DNA from: Heterotrichella gracilis
Taxonomy: Eukaryota; Sar; Xanthophyceae; Tribonematales; Xanthonemataceae
DNA: 64,000 nucleotides
Reading direction: 5' to 3'
Assembly: GCA_032358255.1 (NCBI GenBank)
Contig: JAULBX010027052.1
Span: forward strand, 1-64,000
Under the pieces are notes generated by a model. That model made no database searches, was not told where the DNA came from, and was given only the letters and a program-made list of their open reading frames with translations. The translations under genes and the position numbers were made by a program. Below are positions 49,801 to 61,064 of this stretch, in pieces (the stretch's first letter is position 1; every line of letters starts with the position of its first letter).

Positions 49801-52800
49801 CTGATTTTGGCATGCATGCAGTTTGGATGCGCATGATGCGGATGATCCCTTGCTAATAGTGCACTCCATGCACCTCTATTCTACACCATCTTGTGACACT
49901 TGTAATGATTCGGCGTGCAGGATATAGAAGACAAAGTGAGAAAACTGGGGGAGGATGCTGTCAAGCGCATGACGATGCCAGACATCACCATCGGGTACTT
50001 CCAGCAAAAATATGGCAGGAAAAATCTGGTGGATGAATATGTTGGCAGTTTGATCAACACCCTGGAAAAGTGCCGGCAGGTGTGGCAAGGCAATAAAATG
50101 GTTTTTCGCCATGCTGGCAGGCATTGCATGACGTTTGCAGTTGCCCTCTGTGAACTGCGTGCAATGGCTGACAACAGTGGGCACTTGCTGCAGGACGATG
50201 CACGGTTTGAAACGTACTTCAATTTCCTGTGCGAGACCTGGGACATGAACATAGTCTTCCAGTACATGCAGGGATCGAGCATGCTTGATGTTCCTGCACC
50301 ACTGAGCTACATCGAGTACTCAAGGTAATATAGAAACTCTGCATCACTCAGCGTTCCTAGCATAATGTAAGTACTGAACCCCATCTGCATAAGAAGCTCG
50401 GGCCTGGCATTGTCCGCTTGGCCATGGTGCAAACCACGAACTTAATTGCCAGAGTGTTGATTCAGAATCATGCCTCATTATTCTATGCCCAAAGCTTGCC
50501 TCCATGCAAGGAACTGCCTTACAGGGACTCGTCTACGGAGTGGATTTGCTTGAACAAGGCAATGTGGATAGCAGATGTGATCTTGGGTTCGCGGCAAGAG
50601 GCAACCAAAGATAACTTCAAGACTCAGCTTCTACAAGCAGCGGTTCAGGTACCAGCCATGCTTGGCAGGCAATAGCACAGCATTCATTGCACCCAGTTGC
50701 TTTGCCAATGTATCAGTTAAAGAGTTAGCGGCGCCCTCCCGCACTACAGTGATTTGATTAGGGGGTTGAGAAAGGTGACACTTGGCTACTCTGGCTGTAC
50801 AGCAAGCTGAAATGCATAGCAACAAGTGCAGCAGTAGTGTTGGATGCATTTAATTGAAAAATACAATATATATACATACATACATACATATATACATACA
50901 TACATATACATATATGCATTTCAGCTATGGCAATGGCTATGGCAATGCATATATGTATAATACCATATATGTATGTATATATGTATGTATATGGATGGCG
51001 ACTGGTTATCCATCACGCGTGTCATTCACGTTCAGGTGGATGATGGGGACTTGCAGCGGTTGACAACACAACCTGTAATGGCGGACCGCCGACCATCACT
51101 TGCTGCTCAGCAAGGCGTGGTGGTTAGGAAACGAGCAAGTGCGTGCATGTATATTTCCCCCAAAATTAAAATATTTATTCAAATAGCCAGAAGATTGTGA
51201 AATCCAGTGATAATGTGGTTTATAATTGCGCAAGCACACTAGCAAGGTTTCATTGTTTTCAGACAATTATGCATGCTGTTCATTGCAACTGTGCAATGAC
51301 GCCTTGGCTATAAAATTGGTCGATTTCCTCTGTGCCTCTCAAATCGCTTTCCCGCTCAATGCTGCACACATTTTTTTGCAAATCAGGTTGCAGCATCACA
51401 TATCTCACGAGTCCATTTTCACGCCTATGGTGTCTCCCTGGTGGCAAAGGCTATAACTCAGCTGCGGCAAACTTCCTTTCAAGGGTTGCTCAATAGCAGC
51501 ACTTCTTTTTCTTTTGCAGGTGCGTTCCTTCCCAATGCCCGCCCGCCACAACGGCCGCAGTCACCCACCCTTCCCACAGTGCGGGCATCCGACTTCTCCA
51601 AGTTGAAGCGCCAGCAATTCCTGCAGATCATGTGCAGCGAATCGTGCGCCTTGAGGGGCCAGGCACGCTCCTTCCTCGGCAGATTGTTCATGGAAGTGGA
51701 TCCAGCAGGCACTGGGTTGGCGCCTCTGGCCGACATCAAAACAGCATTATCCAGACTTGAGACCAGTGATCAAGGGACACTGTCAGAGGAAGACCTTGGC
51801 ACAATCCACGACAGCCTATCTGCGGCCTGTGGCTCAGATGTGGGCAGCTCATTGGTGACTGGGCGTGACCAGGCAACGGATGTCATCATTCAGCAGGCTG
51901 CATTTATGAAGGCAGCAGAAGGGCTCACGGTACGCTTTGGCTGGAGGTTACACTGCCAGCATAGTATGTCTATTGATCATAAGCCTGGTGGTTGCTTACA
52001 TGTGACAGATGTGGCTATCCTTTTTTATATTATGCTTCAATTTTTTGTGGTTACACCATCCAATGCTACAGGTGCTGCAACGATTTGTCAGGCAGCATTT
52101 TGTTGGGCCCCTGCCACCACAAGAATCAGAGTCAGATAGCGACATGCTGAAGCTGCAACAGCAGGTTTACATGAGCATTGTGGTAGGAAGACATTGTAGG
52201 GCATTTGAGGGCGTTTGGAAAAAGGCTGCGCTTCGGATTTCCGTGGCGCAATTACGGGAAAAGGCTGCAGAAGAGGTGGGTCATTACATCCGCAAGACAT
52301 GTGCATGTGATCCTGCATGGGTACTGCCAGAACAGGTTATTGCCGTCAATGTGGCTTAAAACAGAAGGAAAGGCATGAAAATGGTTCTACGGCGTGCTTG
52401 GTACAGCATTACAGGTTCCTAGGAGCTGCCATTTCCTCTAAGACTTGCAGTAGTTGTTACCATAATGATTGGTGAAACTATACGGTACTCTCGTTGAGCT
52501 GGCCATCTGGTGCAGGTGTATAGAATATTGCATAGCAACTCGGCTAGCGGCATGGACAGATTGCAATCGTACATGGCTCTAATGAATGGCTTCATTACTG
52601 CAAAGCTCCAGCAAGTATCTTCGGCTGCTATTGGTGGGCTCTCAGGCTTCCAGGTATTCTACCATAGCGCATGCTGGCATGGCATAGTAATGCGTGAACA
52701 TTCACGCATGAATGAAATAAATATAGAAAGGGCATGCGTGAATATGTCCATGCTCACGCTCAATTATTTAGAATACATTGGTAGGTGTCCCTGTTTCCAC

Positions 52801-53435
52801 ACGTTAATGAAGCTAGGTAAGCTGCACAGTGAACTTTTGTGCACTATTCAAATAGAACCTTTGATGATAGGCCAGGAGTTTTGCAACGGCAGAAGCGATG
52901 ATGGTTGCTAACAACGTTCATGACTTCAAGACTATTTTGTAAACCATTTGAATTCATGTGGAGGAAAACCAGACCTAAAAATTATCTTTCTCTAATGAAT
53001 CATCATTTATAACGATCATGCTTATATGTTTTTTGTCATTGTTCCAGGACTTGGACTCAGAGCTGTCCCAGTTGGAAGATGGTGTGCTTGTGATGCAAGG
53101 GATGGGTCGCATTGGTATTGCTGAGTCCCCAGATGTCATCTCTGCTTTGGACAATAGGACACCAGCTTTCAAACAGGTGCGAATCAAAATCACAATGCTT
53201 GCCAAACAGTCAAAGCTGTTCTATGTTATCTCTAATTGAATCCAAGCTGACCCCATCCTTACGGTATGGCATTGTGCAGATACCACACGCTATCGTGCAA
53301 AGGCGTGCCTGGCAGAGCGCGTACCACCACATCGCCAGCAGGGCTGCCAAAACAATCCAAAACACTTGGAAAGCGTACAGGAGGACAACACAAATGCACC
53401 CTGACACAGAGATTGCAAAACTTAGCCTACCATAG
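43806..53435 (+). CDS. Large axonemal dynein light-chain (p28)-domain protein, AXDND1-like, with helical repeats and IQ motif
   Basis: Probable cilium- or cytoskeleton-related scaffold; exact role unknown. Twenty-three phase-compatible exons from 43806 to 53435 sum to 4896 nt (1631 residues). Residues 123-173 (LLVLPSDRPATRQDALSVES) resemble the N-terminal part of p28/AXDND1. A Ser/Pro-rich linker follows. Residues 385-570 hold the axonemal dynein light-chain domain: LVRQVEVQCAERGRMLVTVW, ESLNQDKQRLSESCAQLRGE, then long coiled coil. From about 615 to 930 come repeated short helices such as LDPELAAHLLSTLSPEARAA, HLPPATVSAILSKLPNDL and FAGLPAELRAGILASM, resembling MgtE-N/FliG-type superhelices. 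An EF-hand-like FMEVDPAGTGLAPLADI lies near 1345 and an IQ motif (AAKTIQNTWKAYRR) near 1600. The model needs an intron at 48631-48774 that removes an in-frame TGA. It could be two genes, but phases argue for one. Confidence 0.78.
44658..44668 (-). repeat. Short telomere-like motif
   Basis: AACCCTAAAC lies in intron 3 of the axonemal-dynein-domain gene. It is a single unit and weak by itself. Confidence 0.35.
47285..47314 (+). repeat. Dispersed 30-bp repeat, copy 2
   Basis: This matches 8161-8190 at 29 of 30 bases and lies in intron 8 of the axonemal-dynein-domain gene. Confidence 0.7.
50866..50993. repeat. AT-rich inverted repeat
   Basis: Runs of ATACATAC/TATATACA on the left (about 50866-50920) are mirrored by TATGTATG/TATATGTA on the right (about 50945-50993), with ATGCATTTCAGC-like spacer sequence between. 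It lies in intron 17 of the axonemal-dynein-domain gene and would fold into a long imperfect hairpin. Confidence 0.7.
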
Positions 53436-54505
53436 CCTATTGTATTACCAAGCAGCAACACAGCGGAGCACATGGTCTACTGAGCTCAACCGCTGACTAG
53501 TGCCACTATTAGTAATGGCAACTCGTGAATTATGCAGCATGTTGATCTGAACGATTTGCTGTCGCACTGTTGTGCAGAATAATTGCAATCTGACATGGTA
53601 TAGGGACAGTAAGCAGCTTCTAATAGAGGGCATTGACAATTATGTAATGATTTTTTGTTTTGCAATTGTTTCCTGATCATTGTCATTTTGAAATGTGTGA
53701 CATGTGCGCATTGCCAAATTGTGCTGCACATGTTGCAGGGATTCCTTGTGCAGTACTCCCGTTTCTTTCTTCCCTATGGCACTGCCTTCAATGCAAATTT
53801 AGATTCACATCGTTTTTTATTTAATGCATTTCGAATCTGTGAATTTTGTAGTTTGAGTTTTCAACGTTGCAAGGCTGCCTTTGGTTAATGGCTGTTGGCT
53901 CACCGTTAGTGTCTCATTGACTGTTGACATCTAATAATGTACATTGTTCACAGTGGGCCAACCACTTGCTCATTGATCAATAATTTACACCTGAGATGGT
54001 GTGGTAAACGCCATCAATGTGTGTCCTGGAAATTTTGGCTGGTCGCTGCAGTGGATCCATGGGCATAATGAAACAAGACCGACGTCAAAGGCGTGATGAG
54101 GCGGAATAGCAACTATCCTTAACCCCAAATAACGCATAGCCCGTGAAAACGTTCAGCCAACGTCAGGGAAAGAAGCTGATCCAAGTTAACCAATGTGCGT
54201 CCCTCAGTGACAATGAGATTTGAGTAAAAGGGTGGTAGCAGCAGGGGTACTGGTTGCAGGCATGACAAACGCGGCACCACACTCATGTGAAACAGCCCTC
54301 TTGTTGTGCCTGCATGCATCAATGATTGGTGCTGGTAGCTACCTATGTAAAATAAAGTTGCCATTGATACCCAACAAGCAATGTCCAAGATCACATGCAA
54401 AAAATGTCCAATAATGATTGCACACCAAGGGTTGGCCATACGCTGTTGAGGAGCATGTCCTACACGTACAAAAATGTGTACTCAACTTGATATTGTCTGT
54501 TGTGA
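53436..54505. other. Convergent intergenic region, no supported gene
   Basis: It lies between the stops of the axonemal-dynein-domain gene (+) and the alpha/beta hydrolase (-). No coding or RNA feature is recognised. Confidence 0.55.
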
Positions 54506-56618
54506 TCACGTCCGCGCAGTCACCAGCGTGCGCGCCCACAAATCCAGCACCTCATCCGATCCATACCACACCGTTTCTGCCCGCTCCTTGAACGTGCCGA
54601 TCCTGCTCATTGAGTGGAAGACGCCATCCAGCACGATGTTTTCCGCTGCACCTTCCAGCAGGGAGCTGCAGTTTGGAACCACACAGTCGCCGGCCACCTG
54701 GTGTCCCTCGCCACACACCTGCGCCATGGACAGCCAAGGATTGAAGCCGATGATCAATCAGAGTAAAATCTGGACTTGTCCTGCTGGCCGACCTGTCACC
54801 TGAGGGGCTCCCTAACAACCCACCTGTTGGTAGCTACTGCATGCGTAGCGCTGCAGCGTCTTGCGCTCAGCGTCCTTGTCGCCCACCACCGCCCTCCCCG
54901 CCACACACACGTATTTCACCCCTTGGTCAGCAAAGTAGGCCCCTGCACAACGGGGATTTGAGGGTGATTGAAACTCTGATTGGAAGCTTAAGGTACAATG
55001 GCGCTGTGGTGGCCTAATGCATGCATGCTGTCCATTCCATTGTCCTTGGAGGTTGCATCACGCATGTCGTGCAATGTGCGATGCACATAAACCACGATGC
55101 ACATACACCCCCCTTTCCACCCTCCCGCCCACCTGGCCATGTGGTGTCCACCCACGTCAGCGCCCCGCCCGTCATGTCCCGCACTTTGTCCTTGGGCGGC
55201 GCGATGTGCGGCGCACCCAGCGACACCAGTGACCTGACGGCAGGGTTAAACGCGGCTGACTGGCTCTCAGATGCGTCAAAGTACTTGGCGTCTGCAAGGA
55301 AGGCCCGTGCCAGCCAACCACCTGCAGCCCATGGAGCCGCATGGAAGGTCAGGGGATGGCATCAGCAGCACAGGGATACCCTAATGCTACCTGGTTAAAG
55401 ATTTGGCAGGTGCACATTGTAGACCTGTTGATGAGATGGGCCCAGCTTGACCTGGTAAACCCTAAACCCTAAACCCATTCAATGACCGCGTATTGCAAAA
55501 CAATACGGCCTGATGCGGCAGTCATCTGCATCTGGCATTGACACTGTTGCGATGGCTTGTGGTTATATGATATTGACTCGGTAATGGTAACGCCCCTACC
55601 TGCTGAGTGCCCCACCAAGTCCACCTGCTCCGCCCCGCTGGCCCGCCGCGCCTCATCCACCGCCTCTTTCACTCGCTGCAGGTACCAGGTGTAGGCGGGG
55701 TCGACAGTGCAGGAGCCCGACCAGTACTCGCGTGTGACCAGCGCACGCGCCACCTGGAACCAGTCCCGGCGCTGCAGCTGCACCACGTGCACTTTGAAGC
55801 CGCGCCGCTGCACAAGGGGGGGTTGGCACGGGGGGTGAGATGCATCTGAGACTTGATGCATCCAAGTCAGCCGCTTCATAGGCATGGGGGATGGGATGGG
55901 CGCAAGTTGGTGCATCTGTGGCAAGCCACGAGGCAAAGTTTGTAAACCGGAGCATGCGCCGCGTGGGGTGTGAGCCTTGGAGTGGAATAAGTGCGCCGCT
56001 ACTTCATTGCAAGGATGCTGATGCCCACACTGAGGTGAAGGAGCCAGCTGGTCATGGCAGGTTACATGCACTGCCCGGGTACTGTGGTGGGTTGGCATAC
56101 CTGAAGGGTTGTGGCCACAGCGCTGTCTTCATCCCCAAAGGGACACACATAGTCTGAGGTGTCGTTGCCAAAGCCCGGCAGGATGACGATGGGCGGCGCG
56201 TCGGCTGGCGCATCTACTCTCTCCACGCAGTGCCCCTCCCAGCAGACGAGATTGCTGGCAGCTGCACACCATCACACACAGGCACCTCAAAAGTCAAGCA
56301 GATACTGCTAGTCATGCAGACGTGAACCATGTTGGTCCATGCTCAACCTGCCCATGCATCCAAGTGTGCAAGCAGTCAGTGCAGTGTAGGAGTGTAGCAA
56401 GGGCATCGCTTGGTTTTATCTGCGTGACAGACCTCCTTGTAACACTCACAACTGGTTTCCTCGGTGGCAGCAGCTTGCAGCCGTGTTTGCTGCCTGGGGA
56501 TGTGTGTGGGTGTTGCCAGTCTGCATGCACCCATTGGGAGGCATCTGACTCGACATGGCGTTGCAGTGTTCTGTGAAAAGCTGCCCAACCTGGAACTACT
56601 TGTGTGCAATAGCGTCAT
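54506..56618 (-). CDS. Plastid-targeted lipase-like alpha/beta hydrolase
   Basis: Serine hydrolase of the alpha/beta fold, lipase/PGAP1-like clade found in plants and cyanobacteria; substrate unknown, perhaps a plastid lipid. Six minus-strand exons, 56618-56450, 56261-56101, 55807-55600, 55321-55133, 54942-54824 and 54718-54506, 1059 nt (352 residues). The first about 55 residues are Ser/Thr/Arg-rich (MTLLHTSSSRLGSFSQNTAT), a good plastid transit peptide. PPIVILPGFGNDTSDY forms the oxyanion loop region. VDLVGHSAG, split by an intron from GWLARAFL, holds the nucleophilic serine in GHSAG. SLVSLGAPH and a late VFHSMS, which could carry the catalytic histidine, follow. Intron 3 carries three telomere-like units. 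Confidence 0.85.
55456..55476 (-). repeat. Interstitial telomere-like motif
   Basis: Three perfect CCCTAAA units in a row lie in an intron of the alpha/beta hydrolase. This is the cleanest telomere-type run in the window. Confidence 0.8.
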
Positions 56619-57290
56619 TTGCGTAAACTTAGCGGGCTTGTGGGTTGTGTTCCCTTGCGTTAGCTAGCTAGCTGAACACCAAGGTTGGCAAGGACATACT
56701 CAGATGCACGAGCTTTTATGAATATCTGCACGGCATACGACGCTTCGAGACACTAATAGATACAGGCACTGAGCGGTTAGGTGTTGAGGATGCCAACTGT
56801 GGACTCAAAACGCTTTTGGCAGATTGCATGCATGCATCTGTGGATTCGGTCAGATTACAAGGTTGAAACGACTGCAGTGGACAAAAAATTGGCAAACCCA
56901 CTTGTAAAAACCTGTGTGGGATAGCCTTAGCAATAAACGCTCCCTTTGAAGCCACGGTGGCCAGTTTGGGTCGCCTAGCCCACCCACCAATATTCAATTA
57001 TTACCCAGTATTTGAACTGCCTGTCATCGCCCATTCCGCTTTTACCGTCTTGCAACAATACTGCAGTCAGTAATCAGTGTTTAACGGTGTCACATCAGTG
57101 TTGCAACTTCTTCCAACGTCAGGAACCCACTTCGGTTCTGCTTCTTGGCCAAACATCCACCCAGCAACCATCGTGGTCAGCAATCCTCGTGCCAGCTCTG
57201 ACGACACCTCTATTCTTAAGCTGTCATTGTCAGACCAGTCATCTCTGTATTTCCTTAATTTGGGTTTTCACTGTTTCAAGATGGTGGGTT
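56619..57290. promoter_or_regulatory. Divergent promoter region, hydrolase / MND1
   Basis: A 672-bp gap lies between divergent start codons. No gene is recognised. Confidence 0.4.
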
Positions 57291-58789
57291 GCCCTTCACT
57301 GCACGGGCCATGTTCCAATGGCAAGGCCATGCCACACAAAGCATGGCCTAGCAATCGCAAGCGCTGACACCCAGTTTCGTGCAGAGTAAGAAACGTGGAA
57401 TGTCAGCTGAAGAGAAGAGGGAGACCATGTTAGATATCCTGCATGAGTCAAAGGACGTCTTTCAACTAAAGGTGAGTTTGGTAGGCAGCACTACCCAGTG
57501 CAACACCACTACCCAATGCAGCACCACGCATGCAGTACAACTAGGCAGGAAGGTCTTGTAATCCAGTTGATCTCTTGCTTCACAGGATCTGGAGAAGTTG
57601 GGTGCCAAGAGGGGGGTAGTGTCTCAGGCGATCAAAGAGACCCTGCAGGTGGGTTTGATGCTGGACCGCCGCTTTGCTGTTTCCTTGGGTTGGACATACT
57701 CTGACTGACATTGCAATACAGAGCCTGGTGGAAGACAACAAAGTTCACCTGGAGAAGATCGGCTCTAGTAACTACTACTGGTAGGGGCAAGGTGCACCAT
57801 CTTATTCTATAGAGTTTCAGAACTGCCTGCCCAGCCAAGAGTCAGCTTCCCAGCTCCCCCAAACTGAAATCTTTCTCTCAACATTTGCAGGGCTTTCCCT
57901 AGTGAAGCTGCAGTCCTGGTAGGTCTTGGTCTTTGATTCTTAAAGGTCAAAATAGCTTTGAGTTGCTTGTTCATTGCTGGCCTGCCTTCTGTCTGTGCAG
58001 CTTGAGAACGAAGTTGACGCGCTCGAAAACCAGATCAAGAATCAGCAACAGCAGAAAGAGTCTTTACAGGCACGATTGGTTGGCAGCAGCAAGGGCAAGG
58101 AGAATTCGGTGAGTAGCAACGATTTTTCCTGTTTAATGGTGGTTGTCAACTTGAAGAATCAAAATTGTGCAGGGTAGACTCAATATGCACTGTGCAGGAA
58201 ACAAGGAATGAGAAGATCGAAGAAATGGAGGCATTGCGGGCACAGATGCAGTGTCTCGATGCAGAGCTAGCAAAGTTTTCGGACAACGACCCTGAGCGCT
58301 TTGCGCACATGAGTAAGTAAATACATGTGCCTGTTGGTTCTGCCGATCTGTACTGCTAAGCTTGGATCCATGCCTTCCTTACCATCAACCAGGTATGAGG
58401 AAAAATGTGGTTCACTGCAAACTGCAGAGGAATCTACAGTACATGCACGGGACGCTGCCAACAGGTGGCTTGACAACGTGTACGCATTGCAAAAGTGGTG
58501 CAAGGTCAAGTTTCCAGGACACGATCAGGAGCTGGATAACCTCTTCAGAACGGTAAAATCTTGCTTGGAAGCAAAGTGTAATCAGCACTCAATAGCCGTA
58601 ACCACACATGCAGCGGACATGGCATCTGCAAATATAACCTAAACCCTAAACCAGTCCCTGCTAGAAAGGCATGGTGTTCATACTGCAATGGCGGATGGAG
58701 GATAAAAAGGCGTAAACATACATAGCTAACAAATCCGTTCATTGGTCTTGCAGAATGGACTTTCAGATAACATGGATTTCCTAGAATAA
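57291..58789 (+). CDS. MND1: MND1, meiotic nuclear division protein 1
   Basis: Partner of HOP2; the heterodimer stimulates DMC1/RAD51 strand exchange in meiosis. Nine exons: 57291-57293, 57385-57471, 57586-57648, 57722-57780, 57891-57918, 58001-58108, 58198-58312, 58428-58552 and 58754-58789, 624 nt (207 residues), the family's usual length. The first coding exon is only the ATG, followed by GTGGGT. Exon 2 gives SKKRGMSAEEKRETMLDILH and KDVFQLK. LEKLGAKRGVVSQAIKETLQ and KIGSSNYYWAFPS complete the winged-helix part. Coiled coil follows from about 90 to 150. ANRWLDNVYALQKWCKVKFP and DNMDFLE match the C-terminal capping region. Exon 5 is a 28-nt microexon. The TAA stop lies inside an AATAAA. Meiosis-specific function is known for the family. 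Confidence 0.96.
58638..58652 (-). repeat. Interstitial telomere-like motif
   Basis: Two CCCTAAA-type units lie in the last intron of MND1. Confidence 0.6.
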
Positions 58790-59087
58790 AGCATGACGCT
58801 TGCAACCGCCCAATGGGATCCGGTTTGTCTGTTGTGGATGCGCTGCGCCATGACGCCATGCGTGATCCAAGATGCAACCTGATGCAATTGCGGGGATTGG
58901 CCAGCTGATGTGTCTTAAGAGTATAAGCCACCAATAGACAAAGATGTCAAGTTCAACTCACAAGTGGCATGCGCATGTACTGTGCACTGGGGGAGCATAA
59001 TTGCCATACAATAGCTCTGATATGCCAGAACTGTCAACTTCTATTGGTTTATCACGAACAACTCTAGGACTCGTCATCTTGCGCACA
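58790..59087. other. Short convergent spacer
   Basis: About 300 bp lie between the stop of MND1 and the stop of the minus-strand secreted-protein gene. Both 3' UTRs must be here, and nothing else is visible. Confidence 0.5.
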
Positions 59088-60558
59088 TCAACTGCTGCAG
59101 CCCCACACATCTTGTGGAGCGGTTGAGAACACAGCCTGTGCATTTACTTTTTCTAGATTGAGCACATCGCTGAATGCCTGTGTAGCAAGGACCGTTTCCG
59201 TGCCATTCTTGATGCCGCTCCCGCCCGTAAAATACTGTACGACACCGCGCTTCACACTGAGCACTGGAACTGGTCCTCCTGTGGAGCCATATGGTATGTG
59301 GTGATGGGTCAAACAGGCAGCATGCACAATGCTATTGAGTGTCAATCGTTAGCAAGTTGCATGAGACTTTACCAGATTCTGCAAGACGCCCATTGTGCAT
59401 TACTCTCTCACACGCATGCCATGTCCAGCAACTGTTACCATGGCATGGACACAATGGGTACAATTTGCAATGGAGTCCTGTGAAGCCGGACGACTACAAG
59501 ATGGCACATACCATATTAATATGTGCCATCAATATGTGCCAAATTTGAAGTCACTGACAGTAACAGGGTATCCATCCAGCGCAGTACTGTGTGGTACATG
59601 TCAATGATATGCAGTTGATGGCCATTAAGGCTCCTGTAACTAGCCCCAGGCCAACCTTGCAACAGTTGAACCAACCTTGCAACCTTAACCAACCTGTTGG
59701 CCAAGCACCGTAATTAACTATTCAATACTGGCCGCGCACAGGAGCAACATATCATTGCAGAGGAGTCATATCAGAACTGGCACAATTAGGACATAAATTG
59801 AATGCAATGACTCCCACCTAGAAAAGGAGTCTCCACTGTAGCCTCAACAAACCATGTGTTGGTTGCCAGTGCCGCCTGGAGGAGGGTGACAACCTCCGCT
59901 GAGTCGTTGCTCAATTTTGGGGGAGTAACTACATTTCCTTCGCTGTCGAGAACTTCCACGTCCAGCGTGAGGCCACCCCAGGTCTTCCTACCTGCAAGAG
60001 GTGCAAACTTTTTGGACTCATCATAAGCCATGCAGGAAGGAATGTTGTAAGGGGGGTTATTGGATTTTTGATAAACTGCCAATGGCATGGTCTGGCATGG
60101 CACAGGCTAGCAATTGGTTATTGCGGACTAAGCTCCGCAGTGGTATTGTACCGGGATATTTGTATCTGAATGGAATGCTGGAACGCTTTACAATATGCTT
60201 AGAAGTAGCCACAACCAAGAAAAAGTACACACGGCCAGCATGTTGTGTGTACAAATATTGACATCAAACTCGCCAGCTTGAGCGTGAGTGTATCACCTGT
60301 CACAAGTGCTGCCAACGCCGTCAATTTGCTGTCTGTGCTAGGGCACGCAATGTCGAGTGCACTGGAGGGTGCCACTGACAATACAGCTACCCCCGTGACT
60401 GCATCGTCAGTGACGTTGACAGAGAGACAGGGGTCGGCTTCAAAAACAGCAGTCTGCAGATTTGCTTCCTGATACACTGGGGAAATCAAGGCCGAGCATA
60501 AACCTATGCTGCAGGCCACTGCCAGGGTGAGAATAACTAGCTGTTGAGGCATCACCAT
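59088..60558 (-). CDS. Secreted protein of unknown family
   Basis: I do not recognise this family. Three minus-strand exons, 60558-60270, 59991-59818 and 59278-59088, 654 nt (217 residues), with consistent phases. The N-terminus MVMPQQLVILTLAVACSIGL is a typical signal peptide with likely cleavage after CSA. The mature part is rich in Val, Thr, Asp and Ser, which suggests a beta-rich extracellular or wall domain: DPCLSVNVTDDAVTGVAVLS, DIACPSTDSK, TWGGLTLDVEVLDSEGNVV and TGGSGIKNGTETVLATQ. Two cysteines in the N-terminal third could pair. NVT, NDS and NGT are possible N-glycosylation sites. There is no transmembrane segment beyond the signal. It is divergent from the MBOAT gene, 506 bp apart. 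Confidence 0.7.
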
Positions 60559-61064
60559 CCTGAAGGACACCAGGTGTGCAAAAAGGAGCTGCTCGATACA
60601 AGAGTAGTTAGACCACGCACGACACCGAAGTACACAACAACAGAACTGAATTACGATGGATGAGGCAAGCAGGCGAAGCGATATAGTCCTGCAAGGCATG
60701 ACCCCCAACAAACAAAACCCCAGTGCAGGGTCTCCACCCCCCCCGCTTTCCATTGCCAGGGGGGAAATGGCCCCAACCTGCATGCATTGACATGCATGCA
60801 TCGACCCACCACTGGCAGTTGTGTCCCCACATCCACCCAAGAAGGAGTGCCAGCTTTAAGGTATAACTTGCTATAGAGATGGAAAGTGCTGTCATCTTGC
60901 TCGGTGTGCTGCACCGACTGCAGATTGCCAGTAGGCCCAAAAGTTCAAACACAGTTAAAAAAATGGTCCGTGTCCCTAGCCATGCGACTCCTGTCAAGTA
61001 TTTGCCTTTTAGAAGGATTGAAGATGGTGGTAACTTTGCAAGGGGGCCGTGAGTTGCGACAACA
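60559..61064. promoter_or_regulatory. Divergent promoter region, secreted orphan / MBOAT
   Basis: A 506-bp gap lies between divergent start codons. It contains a G-run (CCCCCCCC on the plus strand near 60738) and no recognised gene. Confidence 0.4.

Noticed and set aside
50854-51063. Tyr/Ile/His-repeat open frame
   Set aside because: It is a translation of the AT-rich inverted repeat and lies inside an intron.
58958-59143. Extra last exon for the secreted orphan (KPIEVDSSGISELLYGNY frame)
   Set aside because: Using it needs a donor and acceptor pair that do not agree in phase. The frame already reaches a natural stop at 59088.
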